DNA of 64,000 nt from Falsirhodobacter sp051195255 (lineage in GTDB: Bacteria > Pseudomonadota > Alphaproteobacteria > Rhodobacterales > Rhodobacteraceae). Positions 49,199 through 57,422 of this stretch are shown here, one piece after another. The DNA lies in assembly GCF_051195255.1 (NCBI RefSeq), contig NZ_JBNJLK010000009.1, positions 62,001 through 126,000 of the forward strand, given 5' to 3'. The translations under genes and the position numbers were made by a program. The notes under the pieces are model-generated. The model saw only the letters and a list, made by a program, of their open reading frames with translations. It was not told the origin of the DNA and made no database searches. How positions within the stretch are numbered: position 1 is the first letter of the stretch; every line of letters begins with the position of its first letter.

Positions 49199-50080
49199 AT
49201 GACCCAAGACGCGTTCGTGGCCCTTGTCACCTGCTTTCATGATGACGAGACGATCAATTTCGACGCCACCCGGCGCCAGGTCCGCCGCCAGGTGGACGCC
49301 GGCAACAACATCATGTGCGCGGGCACCAATGGCGACTTCACCGCCCTGACCTTCGACGAAAAGGTCGCCCTGACCGGAGCCGTGGTGGAGGAAGTGGCCG
49401 GACGTGCGAAGGTCATCGTGAACGCCGGAATGCCCGCCACGTATGAGACGGTGAAGCTGGCGCGCGCGTTCGACCGGCTTGGCGTGGACGGCATCGCGGT
49501 CATCACGCCCTTCTTCATCGCCTGCACGCAGGACGGGATGGTGCGCCACTTCACCGCCGTTGCCGATGCGGTGACGACGCCCGTCTATCTTTACGACATC
49601 CCGGCCCGCACCCAGAACCACATCGAACCGGCGACAGCAAAGGCGCTGGCCGATCATCCGAACATCGCGGGCATCAAGGATTCCGGCGGCGCGCAGGAGA
49701 CGCTGGAGGCCTATCTTCAGGTGGGCCGCGAAAAGCCGGCCTTTGCCGTCTATTCAGGCCCCGACCATCTGGTGCACTGGTCGCTGATGAACGGCGCGGC
49801 GGGCTGCATTTCCGGCCTTGGCAACGTCATGCCCGACGTGCTGGCCGCCATCCTGCGCGCCCACAATGCGGGCGATCACGCCGAGGCGGAGCGTCAGCAG
49901 GAGATCTTCGGCAACTTCCGCAAGGACCTTTACGCCCTTGGCTATCCGCCGGCGCTGGTGAAGCGCGCGCTGTTCCTGATCGACCCGTCGGTCGGGGCCA
50001 GCCGGCAGCCGGCGCTGCTGCCGGACGCCGAGCAGGACCGCAAGATCACCGCGATCCTGCAGAAATACGCGCTGGTCTAG
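49199..50080 (+). CDS. DapA-family aldolase/dehydratase
   Basis: A 293-residue Schiff-base TIM-barrel enzyme. The catalytic Lys is K160 (NIAGIKDSGGA) and the family Tyr is Y132 (YLYDIPARTQ). The usual GTTGE motif is GTNGD here, so it is unlikely to be true dihydrodipicolinate synthase. Relatives cleave or dehydrate 2-keto-3-deoxy sugar acids, sialic acid or related keto acids. The downstream acid-sugar kinase and the 2-keto-3-deoxygluconate-type kinase beyond it support a sugar-acid substrate. ATG 49199 is chosen because the barrel begins there; no strong ribosome site is visible. Confidence 0.84.
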   Translation: MTQDAFVALVTCFHDDETINFDATRRQVRRQVDAGNNIMCAGTNGDFTALTFDEKVALTGAVVEEVAGRAKVIVNAGMPATYETVKLARAFDRLGVDGIAVITPFFIACTQDGMVRHFTAVADAVTTPVYLYDIPARTQNHIEPATAKALADHPNIAGIKDSGGAQETLEAYLQVGREKPAFAVYSGPDHLVHWSLMNGAAGCISGLGNVMPDVLAAILRAHNAGDHAEAERQQEIFGNFRKDLYALGYPPALVKRALFLIDPSVGASRQPALLPDAEQDRKITAILQKYALV

Positions 50081-50109
50081 GGGGCGGGGCGCGGGATAAG
50101 GACCCTCGA

Positions 50110-51114
50110 ATGCACAGCGACACGCTTCCCCTTCTGGCGATCATCGCCGACGACCTGACCGGCGCGCTGGACGCGGCCGCCCCCTTTGCGGGCCGCGGCC
50201 TGCGGGTGGAGGTGGCGCTGTCCCCCGACGCCGTTCCCGAAGCCGTGGACACGGGCGCGCAGGTGATTTCCGTCAGCACCCGTTCGCGTGAGGTGGGGGC
50301 GGAGGCCGCGCGCGCGGCGGTGAAGACGGCGCTGGCGGGGCTGCCCGCCGGGGCGCGCCTGTTCAAGAAGGTGGATTCGCGCCTGAAGGGCAACATCGCG
50401 GCGGAGCTTTCGGCCTTTCCGGACGGCCCCGCGCTGGCCGCCCCCGCCATTCCCGATCTGGGCCGCGTGGTGCAGGACGGCCGCGTGGCGGGCTTCGGCG
50501 TGGCCGATCCCATCGCCGTCGCCTCCCGCCTTGGTCGCCCCGCCGCCATTCCCGACACCGCGACCGAGGAGGAGATGCGCGCCGCATTGGCCCATGCGGG
50601 CGACGCGCTGCTGATCGGCGCGCGGGGGCTGGCACGCGCGCTGGCCGTCCAGCTGACGGGGCAAAAGGACGAGGACGCCCCCGCGCTGGCCGGTCCGCGC
50701 GGGATGCTGATCGTGGGATCGCGCGACCCGATCACGCTGGCACAGCTGGCGGCGCTGGAGGGGGTGAGGCCGGTGCAGGCGCCGAACGGCATGATCCCCG
50801 AAACGCCTACGGCGGACATCACCCTGATCCAGGCCACGCAAGGCGATGACAGGGTGGACGGAACCGTCGTGGCCGCCAACCTCGCCCACGGGCTGCGCGC
50901 CCTGCCGACCCCCGACACCCTGTTCCTGACCGGTGGCGCCACGGCCGAGGCGGTCCTGTCCGCCCAAGGCATCCGCACCCTGCGCCTTCTGGGCGAGGCG
51001 TTGCCCGGGCTTCCCGTGGCGCAGGCGGCCGGCATGACCATCGTCGCGAAATCCGGCGGCTTCGGGGCCGAAGACACGCTGGCCTGCGTGATCCGCATGA
51101 TCCGGGAGGGGTAG
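50110..51114 (+). CDS. Four-carbon acid sugar kinase family protein (DUF1537)
   Basis: A 334-residue ATP-dependent kinase. The substrate domain begins LLAIIADDLTGALDAAAPFAGRGL and contains the family motif FKKVDSRLKGNIAAEL at about 85-100. The nucleotide domain ends with FLTGGATAEAVLSAQGI and IVAKSGGFGAEDTLACVI, matching the glycine-rich C-terminal motif. Characterised members phosphorylate D-threonate, L-threonate or D-erythronate at C4, feeding PdxA2-type dehydrogenases such as the one at 45246. It is shorter than usual (about 420), with loss mainly in the middle. It starts 29 bp after the lyase and ends 1 bp before the regulator. Confidence 0.82.
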   Translation: MHSDTLPLLAIIADDLTGALDAAAPFAGRGLRVEVALSPDAVPEAVDTGAQVISVSTRSREVGAEAARAAVKTALAGLPAGARLFKKVDSRLKGNIAAELSAFPDGPALAAPAIPDLGRVVQDGRVAGFGVADPIAVASRLGRPAAIPDTATEEEMRAALAHAGDALLIGARGLARALAVQLTGQKDEDAPALAGPRGMLIVGSRDPITLAQLAALEGVRPVQAPNGMIPETPTADITLIQATQGDDRVDGTVVAANLAHGLRALPTPDTLFLTGGATAEAVLSAQGIRTLRLLGEALPGLPVAQAAGMTIVAKSGGFGAEDTLACVIRMIREG

Positions 51115-51115
51115 G

Positions 51116-51829
51116 ATGCAACTCGCACCGCAATCGGGCCGCAAGAGCCTTGCCGAACTCGTTTTTGACCGGATGCAGAAAGCGATCAAGTCCGGCGCCT
51201 ACCAGGCCGACGAACGCCTGCCGACGGAGCATGAGCTGGCGGCGGAGTTCGAAGTTTCCCGCCCCGTGGTGCGCGAGGCTTTGCGCCGGCTGCGCGATCA
51301 GGGGCTGATCTATTCGCGGCAGGGCGCGGGCAGCTTCGTGCGCGCCATCGGGCTGAAGCAACCCTTGGGCTTCGGAGCGTTGGAAAACGTGGCCGACCTG
51401 CTGAACTGCTACGAATTCCGCATCACGATGGAGCCGGAGGCCACCGCCTGCGCCGCCTTGCGTCACGAGCCGGCTGATCTGGCCCCACTGGCCGCGGCGT
51501 TGGACCTGATGCGCGACGCGACGAATCGCCAGTCCCATCGCGCGGACGCGGACTTCCAATTCCACCTTGCCATCGCGCACCTGTCAGGCAACCCCTATTT
51601 CGCCACCGCGATGGAGGCGCTGGAGGATCATATCGCCGCCGGGATGCGCTTCCACGGCGCTTCTATCAAACGCGAAACCAGCGGCCTGTCGCAGGTATTT
51701 CTGGAGCATTCGGAGATCTTCGCCGCCATCCGCGACCGTGACGCCGACGCGGCGCGCCGCCTGATGCGCGCCCACCTGATCGGATCGCAGGATCGCGTCT
51801 TCGGGAAGCGGACGCCGGCGCGGGGTTAA
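51116..51829 (+). CDS. GntR-family regulator (FCD type) of the sugar-acid island
   Basis: A 237-residue regulator. Winged-helix domain: LAELVFDRMQKAIKSGAYQADERLPTEHELAAEFEVSRPVVREALRRLRDQGLI, then a short GAGSFVRA wing. FCD domain about 85-225 with the acidic/His ligand pattern in FRITMEPEATACAALRH, DADFQFHLAIAHLSGN and LEHSEIFAAI. It follows the kinase by 1 bp, so it is co-transcribed with the pathway it likely controls. The stop overlaps the stop of the convergent kinase gene by 3 bp. Confidence 0.86.
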   Translation: MQLAPQSGRKSLAELVFDRMQKAIKSGAYQADERLPTEHELAAEFEVSRPVVREALRRLRDQGLIYSRQGAGSFVRAIGLKQPLGFGALENVADLLNCYEFRITMEPEATACAALRHEPADLAPLAAALDLMRDATNRQSHRADADFQFHLAIAHLSGNPYFATAMEALEDHIAAGMRFHGASIKRETSGLSQVFLEHSEIFAAIRDRDADAARRLMRAHLIGSQDRVFGKRTPARG

Positions 51830-52737
51830 AGCCCTTCCAGCTCCTCGGGCGGGATCAGCGCACCGCGATGGCCCACCACCTTCATCGCGACGGCATGGCC
51901 GCGCCGGGCGGCCTCCTCGGCCGACGCACCGGTCAGCCGGGCCGCCAGATAGCCGCCGTTGAAGCTGTCGCCCGCGCCGGTCGTGTCCACCGGCGTCACG
52001 CGGTCCATCGCGGGCAGGGGGCGCAGGTCGTCGCCAAGGGCCAGCGCCATGTCGGCCCCGCCATTCTTCACCAGCACCTCGGCCGCGCCAAGATTGCGAT
52101 AGCGGCGGGCGGTCGCGTCCGGATCGGCATCCCCGAACCACGTCGCTTCATCATCATGCGAGGGGAGGGCGATGTCGGCCAGCCGCGCGGCTTCGGTCGT
52201 GGCGGCGCACATCGCATCCGTGGACGCCCAAAGACGCGGGCGCAGGTTCGGATCGAACACGATCCGCGCCCCTTCCGTGCGGCGCTTCGCCAGCGCCGCG
52301 AACAGCGTGGCCCGCGCCGTGTCCGTCAGGATCCCGATCGTGATGCCGGAGAAATAGATCACGTCCGCATCGGCAACACCGGCCGCCAGCCGCTCCGCGT
52401 CATCGGCCAGCGTTCGCGCGGCCGCCGTGTCGCGCCAATAGGTGAAGCTTCGTTCGCCGTCCTTCAGGTCGATCATGTAAAGCCCCGGCACGCACGCCGG
52501 ATGGCGTTGGACGCGCGAGGTGTCGATCCCGCCGTCTTCCATGAACCGCAGCATCCGGTCGGACAAAGGGTCCGTGCCCACGGCGCTCAGATAGCCTACC
52601 TGCCAGTCCGTCGGCAGCAGGGCGCGCAGATACCAGGCCGTGTTCAGCGTGTCGCCGGCAAAGCCGGTGCGAAAGACGCCCGCCTCCTCCGTCCCGGACA
52701 GTTCGACCATGCATTCGCCGATGGACAGCAGCTTCAT
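51826..52737 (-). CDS. kdgK: PfkB-family sugar kinase, 2-keto-3-deoxygluconate kinase type
   Basis: A 303-residue ribokinase-fold kinase. The start KLLSIGECMVELSG and the segment FAGDTLNTAWYLRALL are characteristic of KdgK. The catalytic signature VTPVDTTGAGDSFNGGYLAARL is near residues 245-266 with the catalytic Asp in GAGD. ATG 52737 is chosen; ATG 52743 overlaps the ribosome site GGGAGGGGG. KdgK phosphorylates 2-keto-3-deoxy-D-gluconate to KDPG, entering the Entner-Doudoroff route. It is convergent with the sugar-acid operon, so shared regulation is possible but not shown. Confidence 0.84.
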   Translation of the reverse strand: MKLLSIGECMVELSGTEEAGVFRTGFAGDTLNTAWYLRALLPTDWQVGYLSAVGTDPLSDRMLRFMEDGGIDTSRVQRHPACVPGLYMIDLKDGERSFTYWRDTAAARTLADDAERLAAGVADADVIYFSGITIGILTDTARATLFAALAKRRTEGARIVFDPNLRPRLWASTDAMCAATTEAARLADIALPSHDDEATWFGDADPDATARRYRNLGAAEVLVKNGGADMALALGDDLRPLPAMDRVTPVDTTGAGDSFNGGYLAARLTGASAEEAARRGHAVAMKVVGHRGALIPPEELEGL

Positions 52738-52870
52738 CCTCATCCCCCTCCCAGAGCCTTGGCAACGTTGTCGGACAAGCCTGCGCCCAAGACAAGGCGA
52801 AGATGCGGGGGGAACCACCTTCCTTGTCCTGCGGTTCGGTTTCCATCGGCACACGCGAAAGGTAGACAGC

Positions 52871-52912
52871 ATGTTCCCCATGATCGCACAGCGCCCGCGG
52901 TGGCGCGCATGA
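52871..52912 (+). CDS. Possible 13-codon leader peptide
   Basis: Short frame MFPMIAQRPRWRA with AAAGG 8 nt upstream; its TGA overlaps the ATG of the following hydrolase gene (ATGA). That gene has no ribosome site of its own, so this may provide translational coupling. It may also be chance. Confidence 0.35.
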   Translation: MFPMIAQRPRWRA

Positions 52913-54090
52913 TCCCGCCCCGTCTTCACGCGGCCCTCGACGCGGCCTCGGTCGTGGCGCTGGCGGTGGCGCCGTCGGTGCTGCCCATGTCGTCCGCCAC
53001 GAAGCGCAACCTGCGTCTGACGGCGCTTGGCCTTGCGGCCTACAGCCTTGTCACCCGCTATGACGGGCGGCACGCGGGCGGGCTGAACCTGAACGAACAT
53101 CGCGTTCTGGATGCGGCGCAGGGCATGGCTTTCTTCCTTGCCGCCGCGATGCAGGACAGCCCCGCCCTGCGCGGCGCGATGGGCGGCTATGGGGCGCTGT
53201 GCCTTGGGGCGGCGGCATTGACCGCGCCGCTGGCCGCGCCGGGCGTGGCGCTGCCACCGCTGGCGCTGACCGGCGTGAAGATGGACCGCGTGACCGAGGT
53301 GGCAGCGGATCTGGCCTATCTGCGGACCGGCATCGTCAACGTCGCCTTCCTTGGCCACCCGGATCAGGGCGACTGGGTTCTGGTCGATGCGGGCCTGCCG
53401 GGCTGCGCCTCTGCCATCCTGACGGCGGCGCAGGATCGTTTCGGCGGGCGGCCCCCGGTGGCGATCCTGCTGACGCACGCGCATTTCGACCATGTGGGCG
53501 CGTTGCAGACGCTGGCCGACCATTGGGACGTGCCCGTCTACGCCCATCCGCTGGAACGCCCGCATCTGGACGGCGACGCCTCCTATCCCCCCGCCGCGCC
53601 CGAGGTGGGGGGCGGCACGATGGCCACCCTGTCGCCCTTGTTCCCGCGCGGCCCCGTGCGGCTGCGGGCGCGGGTGCGGGACCTGCCGGCGGACGGCACC
53701 CTGCCGATGCTGGACGAGTGGAGCTGGCTGCACACGCCCGGTCATACCCCCGGCCACGTGTCGTTCTGGAAGGAACGGACGCGCGTGCTGGTGGCGGGCG
53801 ACGCCTTCACCACCACGCAACAAGAGTCCCTGCGCGACGCCGTGGCGCAGAAGCCGGAACTGCACGGCCCCCCCGCCTATTTCACCTCCGACTGGGCGGC
53901 GGCCGAAGCCTCGGTCCGCAAGCTGGCGGATCTGGAGCCGGACGTGATCGTGACGGGCCATGGTCCGGCGGGGGCCGGGATGCGGTTCCGCTCCGCCCTG
54001 CACCAGTTGGCGAACGGCTTTGCGCGGATCGGGCTGCCGCCCGCCAGCCGCTATCTGGGCCAGCCGGCCGAACCGGCACGTCTTCGGTGA
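52909..54090 (+). CDS. Membrane-associated metallo-beta-lactamase-fold hydrolase
   Basis: A 393-residue protein. The N-terminal 110 residues include hydrophobic segments (AALDAASVVALAVAPSVLPM and GALCLGAAALTAPLAAPGVAL) of a DoxX-like character. The catalytic domain follows with LLTHAHFDHVGAL (the HxHxDH zinc motif), LHTPGHTPGHVSFW, LVAGDAFTT and VTGHGPAG. Typical relatives are hydroxyacylglutathione hydrolase or quorum-lactonase-like enzymes; substrate is unknown. ATG 52909 is used. Translation may be coupled to the tiny frame upstream. Convergent with malQ across a strong terminator. Confidence 0.8.
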   Translation: MIPPRLHAALDAASVVALAVAPSVLPMSSATKRNLRLTALGLAAYSLVTRYDGRHAGGLNLNEHRVLDAAQGMAFFLAAAMQDSPALRGAMGGYGALCLGAAALTAPLAAPGVALPPLALTGVKMDRVTEVAADLAYLRTGIVNVAFLGHPDQGDWVLVDAGLPGCASAILTAAQDRFGGRPPVAILLTHAHFDHVGALQTLADHWDVPVYAHPLERPHLDGDASYPPAAPEVGGGTMATLSPLFPRGPVRLRARVRDLPADGTLPMLDEWSWLHTPGHTPGHVSFWKERTRVLVAGDAFTTTQQESLRDAVAQKPELHGPPAYFTSDWAAAEASVRKLADLEPDVIVTGHGPAGAGMRFRSALHQLANGFARIGLPPASRYLGQPAEPARLR

Positions 54091-54096
54091 CCGGAC

Positions 54097-54121
54097 AAAG
54101 GCCGCGGGTTCCGCGGCCTTT
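54097..54121. terminator. Bidirectional Rho-independent terminator
   Basis: AAAGGCCGCGG (54097-54107) and CCGCGGCCTTT (54111-54121): a perfect 11-bp stem with a 3-nt loop, with A/T ends suited to termination from both sides. It lies between the convergent hydrolase and malQ genes. Confidence 0.85.
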
Positions 54122-54126
54122 GTTCT

Positions 54127-55911
54127 TCAGGCTTTCGAACGTTCCGCGCGCAGGGCGCGGGTGGTGGCGTCGAACAGCGGGAAGGCGGCCATCTCCTCCA
54201 GCGGGACGCCCAGCTTCAGGCGCCAGTTCGGGTATTCGTCCAGCGTGCTGGGCACGTTGACGGGCTTCGTCTCTCCCACCAGATCCTCCAGCCGCGCGGC
54301 GAACAGAAGGGACGGCGTGCGGGCCATATGGCGATGCACGGCCACCACGAGCTCCTCCGGCGCGGGGCCGGGGGCGACCTTGTCGCGGGTCACAAGGCCC
54401 GATGCCGCCAGATCCCCCAGCAGTTCGCGCCGTTCGGTCGTGCGGGACGCCGCCTGCTCCTCCGCCGCCTCGGCGCTGATCAGGTCGTGCGAGGCGCGCA
54501 GCGCGATATCGTCGCCCATCCACCACCCCTGGAAGGTCGGCAGGTCATGCGTGGACAGGCAGGCCAGCGCCAGCGCCGGATAGTCGGGCGGGGGGATGTA
54601 GCCATCCTCGGTCCGTTCGAAGAAGAAGATGCGATAGGACAGGATCCCCGTCTCCTCCATCACGTCGCGGAAGCCGGGGGGGACGTTGCCCAGATCCTCC
54701 CCGATCACGAGGGTGCGGTTCTTGTTCGACGCCTCGGCCAGCGCGGTCAGCATGTCGCCGATGGGATAGCGGACATAGGTGCCTTCGGCCGGACCGGCGC
54801 CGTCGGGGATCAGGAACAGCTGCCACAGGCCCATCGCATGATCGATCCGCAGGGCGCCCGCCTGCTGCGTCGCCTGTTCCATCAACCCGCGATAGGGTGC
54901 GGCGCGGCTTTCGGCCATCCGCAGCGCCGACAAGGGGGCCAGACCCCAGTCCTGCCCGTATTCGTTGAAGTAATCCGGCGGCGCCCCGATCCGGACCGAG
55001 GACATCACATCCGGATCGCCCCAGCTGCCCGACCCGTCCGCCGCTTCCCCCACGGCAAAATCGAGGTAAAGCCCGATGTCCATTCCCGCCGCATCGCAGG
55101 TGGCGCGGGCGGCGGCCAGTTGGCGGTCGGTTTCCTGCTGCAGCCACCGGTGGAAGGCGATGTCGGCGGCGTGATCGCGGGCAAAGCCGGCCACGGCGGG
55201 ACCGGCGACGTCATGGTATTCGGCGGGCCAGGCCTGCCAACCGGCGCCGTGGCCTTGGGCGGCCATGGCGGCCGACAGCGCCTCGAACAGGGCGTGGCGG
55301 TCCAGATCGGCGCGGCCCTGCGCGTGGAAGTCCGGCGGCACATCAGGGCGGCCCGCCCCTTCCCAGATCGTGCGCAGCGCCTGCATCTTCAGGGCGGTCA
55401 CGGCGGGGTAATCGACCAGATCGGTGTCCCGCAAGGCGGCCAGCGCGGCCATGTCCACCATGTCGGGGCGGAAGCCCGCGACGTGGTCCACCGCGATGTA
55501 GATCGGGTTCAGGAACCGCCGGTTCGAGGGGGAGAAGGGGCTGCGGCGCGACGGGTCCGACAGGAACAGCGCGTGCAGCGGGTTCAACCCGATGAAATCC
55601 GCCCCCGCCGCGCCCAGAAGGCCGGCCAGCACCTCCAGATCCGCGAAATCGCCGATGCCCCAGTTCCGCGCCGAACGGATCTGGTACAGCTGCAACGCCA
55701 CGCCCCAGACGCGCCGCCCGTCCGCCGGAAGATGGCAGCGGACGCCCCCAGGGGCGCGCAGTTCGTGCGGATGGTCCAGCGCCGGGGTGTCGCCGAAGGC
55801 CTTCACCAAGGCCTCCAGCGTCTGGCGCGGCGCGGTGTGGACGGTGCCGCCCATCCCCTCGTATTCCGGCTGGATGCCGAAGCTGCGCGCGCGTGTTTCC
55901 AGACTGTCCAT
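54127..55911 (-). CDS. malQ: 4-alpha-glucanotransferase (amylomaltase)
   Basis: A 594-residue GH77 enzyme that transfers alpha-1,4-glucan chains in maltodextrin or glycogen use. Conserved parts: LYQIRSARNWGIGDFADL, DFIGLNPLHALFLSDPSRRSPFSPSNRRFLNPIYIAV, the nucleophile Asp in ALRIDHAMGLWQLF, acid/base Glu in VIGEDLGNVP, and the transition-state Asp in LSTHDLPTFQGWW. ATG 55911 is the accepted start (GGTGGG upstream). No other glycogen genes lie in the window, so it stands alone here. Confidence 0.9.
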   Translation of the reverse strand: MDSLETRARSFGIQPEYEGMGGTVHTAPRQTLEALVKAFGDTPALDHPHELRAPGGVRCHLPADGRRVWGVALQLYQIRSARNWGIGDFADLEVLAGLLGAAGADFIGLNPLHALFLSDPSRRSPFSPSNRRFLNPIYIAVDHVAGFRPDMVDMAALAALRDTDLVDYPAVTALKMQALRTIWEGAGRPDVPPDFHAQGRADLDRHALFEALSAAMAAQGHGAGWQAWPAEYHDVAGPAVAGFARDHAADIAFHRWLQQETDRQLAAARATCDAAGMDIGLYLDFAVGEAADGSGSWGDPDVMSSVRIGAPPDYFNEYGQDWGLAPLSALRMAESRAAPYRGLMEQATQQAGALRIDHAMGLWQLFLIPDGAGPAEGTYVRYPIGDMLTALAEASNKNRTLVIGEDLGNVPPGFRDVMEETGILSYRIFFFERTEDGYIPPPDYPALALACLSTHDLPTFQGWWMGDDIALRASHDLISAEAAEEQAASRTTERRELLGDLAASGLVTRDKVAPGPAPEELVVAVHRHMARTPSLLFAARLEDLVGETKPVNVPSTLDEYPNWRLKLGVPLEEMAAFPLFDATTRALRAERSKA

Positions 55912-55993
55912 TCGCCCACCGTTCTTGCCATGGCGGACCTGTTCCGCCCCGTTGGCAACGTGCCGGATCCGCGCGTTGTTCCGGGGGCCCGCG

Positions 55994-57256
55994 TCAGTCG
56001 TCCAGCGCCCGCACCTCATACGCCTTCAGAACGCGGCGCGCGGTCCGGCCATAGCTGTCGGGCAGGGTGCGCAGGGCGGGGAACAGGGCGAACAGCTCCT
56101 CCCGCACGGGGGCGGACAGGGCGTCGAGGCTGTAGCCGCCGGGGTGATAGCTTTCGGTGGCCGCGCCGTTGGCCCAGATCACCTCGTGCCGATCGAACAG
56201 CAGGTGGATGTAGGTGACCGCCTCCCGCTCCTCCACCGTGACGGCGGTGCCGTCGACCATGTGACGGGCGGGGGCCAGCACCTCGTCCTCGGCGAACAGA
56301 AGCTGCGCGCGATACCCTTCGATCAGCATCCGGTGCTGGGGGGAGACGAGGAGATCCGCCGTCAGGTCCGGCAAGGCGCGCGGGCGCAGCAGGATCGGGG
56401 CGAAGCGGCCCTTGCCCGGCACGGTGGAGGTGCCGATCCAGCGGATGGCCTGCGGGCCGCGGTCGCGCGTCAGCACCATGTCGCCCACCCTCAGCGACTC
56501 CACCGGACGGGTGCCGCCCAGCGTGCGGATCATCGCGCCGGGGGTGAAGCAGATGATCTGGTCCACGTCGCGGAAGGGGATGACGGTGCCGTTGGCCAGC
56601 GTGACGGTTCCCGTCTTGGCGCCCGTGGCGGAGTTGCGGCCGGTGATGTCGGTGGTGAAGCCCGTCTCCTCGCCCATGTCAAGAATGTGCTGGCCGTCGG
56701 GGGTTGTCACCTCATACGGGGACGGGGGGACGCCGATCATCGGGCTGGTGGCCAGATCCACCCTCTGCCCGCCCGTGTCGGGGCCGGCAATGTGCGCGTG
56801 GATCAGGTTGGAGCCTTCGTTTTCCCAATACACCACCTCGATCGAGTAGGTGCCGGACGGAAGCTCCACCGTGCCGCTGCGGCCCGTGAACCCCTGGTGA
56901 TAGTCGTTGTCGAGGAACGCCTTGTCCTGCCCGTCCGCGTTGTGGAAGGTCACGGGGTTTCCGTCGGCGTCGCGGATCACGATGCGCGATCCGTCGTCCG
57001 AGGAGGTGTCGAAGGTGTAGGTGCCGCCTTCGGTCACGTTCAGCGTGCTGGTGTAGACGACGCCGAAGTTGTCGGGGTTGGTGTCCGTTCCCCGCACGGA
57101 TTTCGCCAGCGCGTCCACCTCGAAACCCTTGGCGTAGCCCTGGCCCGTCAGCGTGCCCGAGGTGATGTCGTCCGCCTGCCCGTCGGCCGAGGTGAAGTCG
57201 TGATCGTAGAAGCGGTAGGCCCAGGAACCCTCGGCCCCGGTGGTTTGATCGGTCAT
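55994..57256 (-). CDS. PA14-Hint domain secreted-type protein
   Basis: A 420-residue protein with no Sec signal. The N-terminal part (about 10-160) is a PA14-like carbohydrate-binding domain: TSTLNVTEGGTYTFDTSSDDGSRIVI, DNDYHQGFTGRSGTVELPSGTYSIEVVYWENEGSN. The C-terminal part is a Hint (intein/hedgehog) domain that starts at C236 in ICFTPGAMIRTLGGTRPVESLRVGDMVLT and includes LLVSPQHRMLIEG. This combination is common in Rhodobacteraceae and associated with type I secretion. Hint domains cleave themselves at the Cys, so the PA14 part may be released or linked to another molecule. No type I exporter lies nearby. ATG 57256 has GAAGGA upstream. Confidence 0.83.
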   Translation of the reverse strand: MTDQTTGAEGSWAYRFYDHDFTSADGQADDITSGTLTGQGYAKGFEVDALAKSVRGTDTNPDNFGVVYTSTLNVTEGGTYTFDTSSDDGSRIVIRDADGNPVTFHNADGQDKAFLDNDYHQGFTGRSGTVELPSGTYSIEVVYWENEGSNLIHAHIAGPDTGGQRVDLATSPMIGVPPSPYEVTTPDGQHILDMGEETGFTTDITGRNSATGAKTGTVTLANGTVIPFRDVDQIICFTPGAMIRTLGGTRPVESLRVGDMVLTRDRGPQAIRWIGTSTVPGKGRFAPILLRPRALPDLTADLLVSPQHRMLIEGYRAQLLFAEDEVLAPARHMVDGTAVTVEEREAVTYIHLLFDRHEVIWANGAATESYHPGGYSLDALSAPVREELFALFPALRTLPDSYGRTARRVLKAYEVRALDD

Positions 57257-57422
57257 GGTCGTTCCTTCGACATCGCTTGTCCTGATGCCGACGGGTTTGG
57301 CCCCCATATCTTTCCGAGGACTGAAGATCGCGCGCGGTGGGCGCAACGCAATATCAGCAATTTTACGGATGCTGCGGGGGACCGCCTTGCCATTCCCCGC
57401 GCCACGGGCCTATGGAGCCGCC

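Noticed and set aside
49199..50080. Lysine-pathway dihydrodipicolinate synthase
   Set aside because: The GTTGE motif is altered to GTNGD and the operon is catabolic, so a sugar-acid lyase of the same family is more likely.
54328..56217. Open frame of about 630 codons on the plus strand
   Set aside because: Antisense to malQ; the malQ catalytic motifs decide the coding strand.
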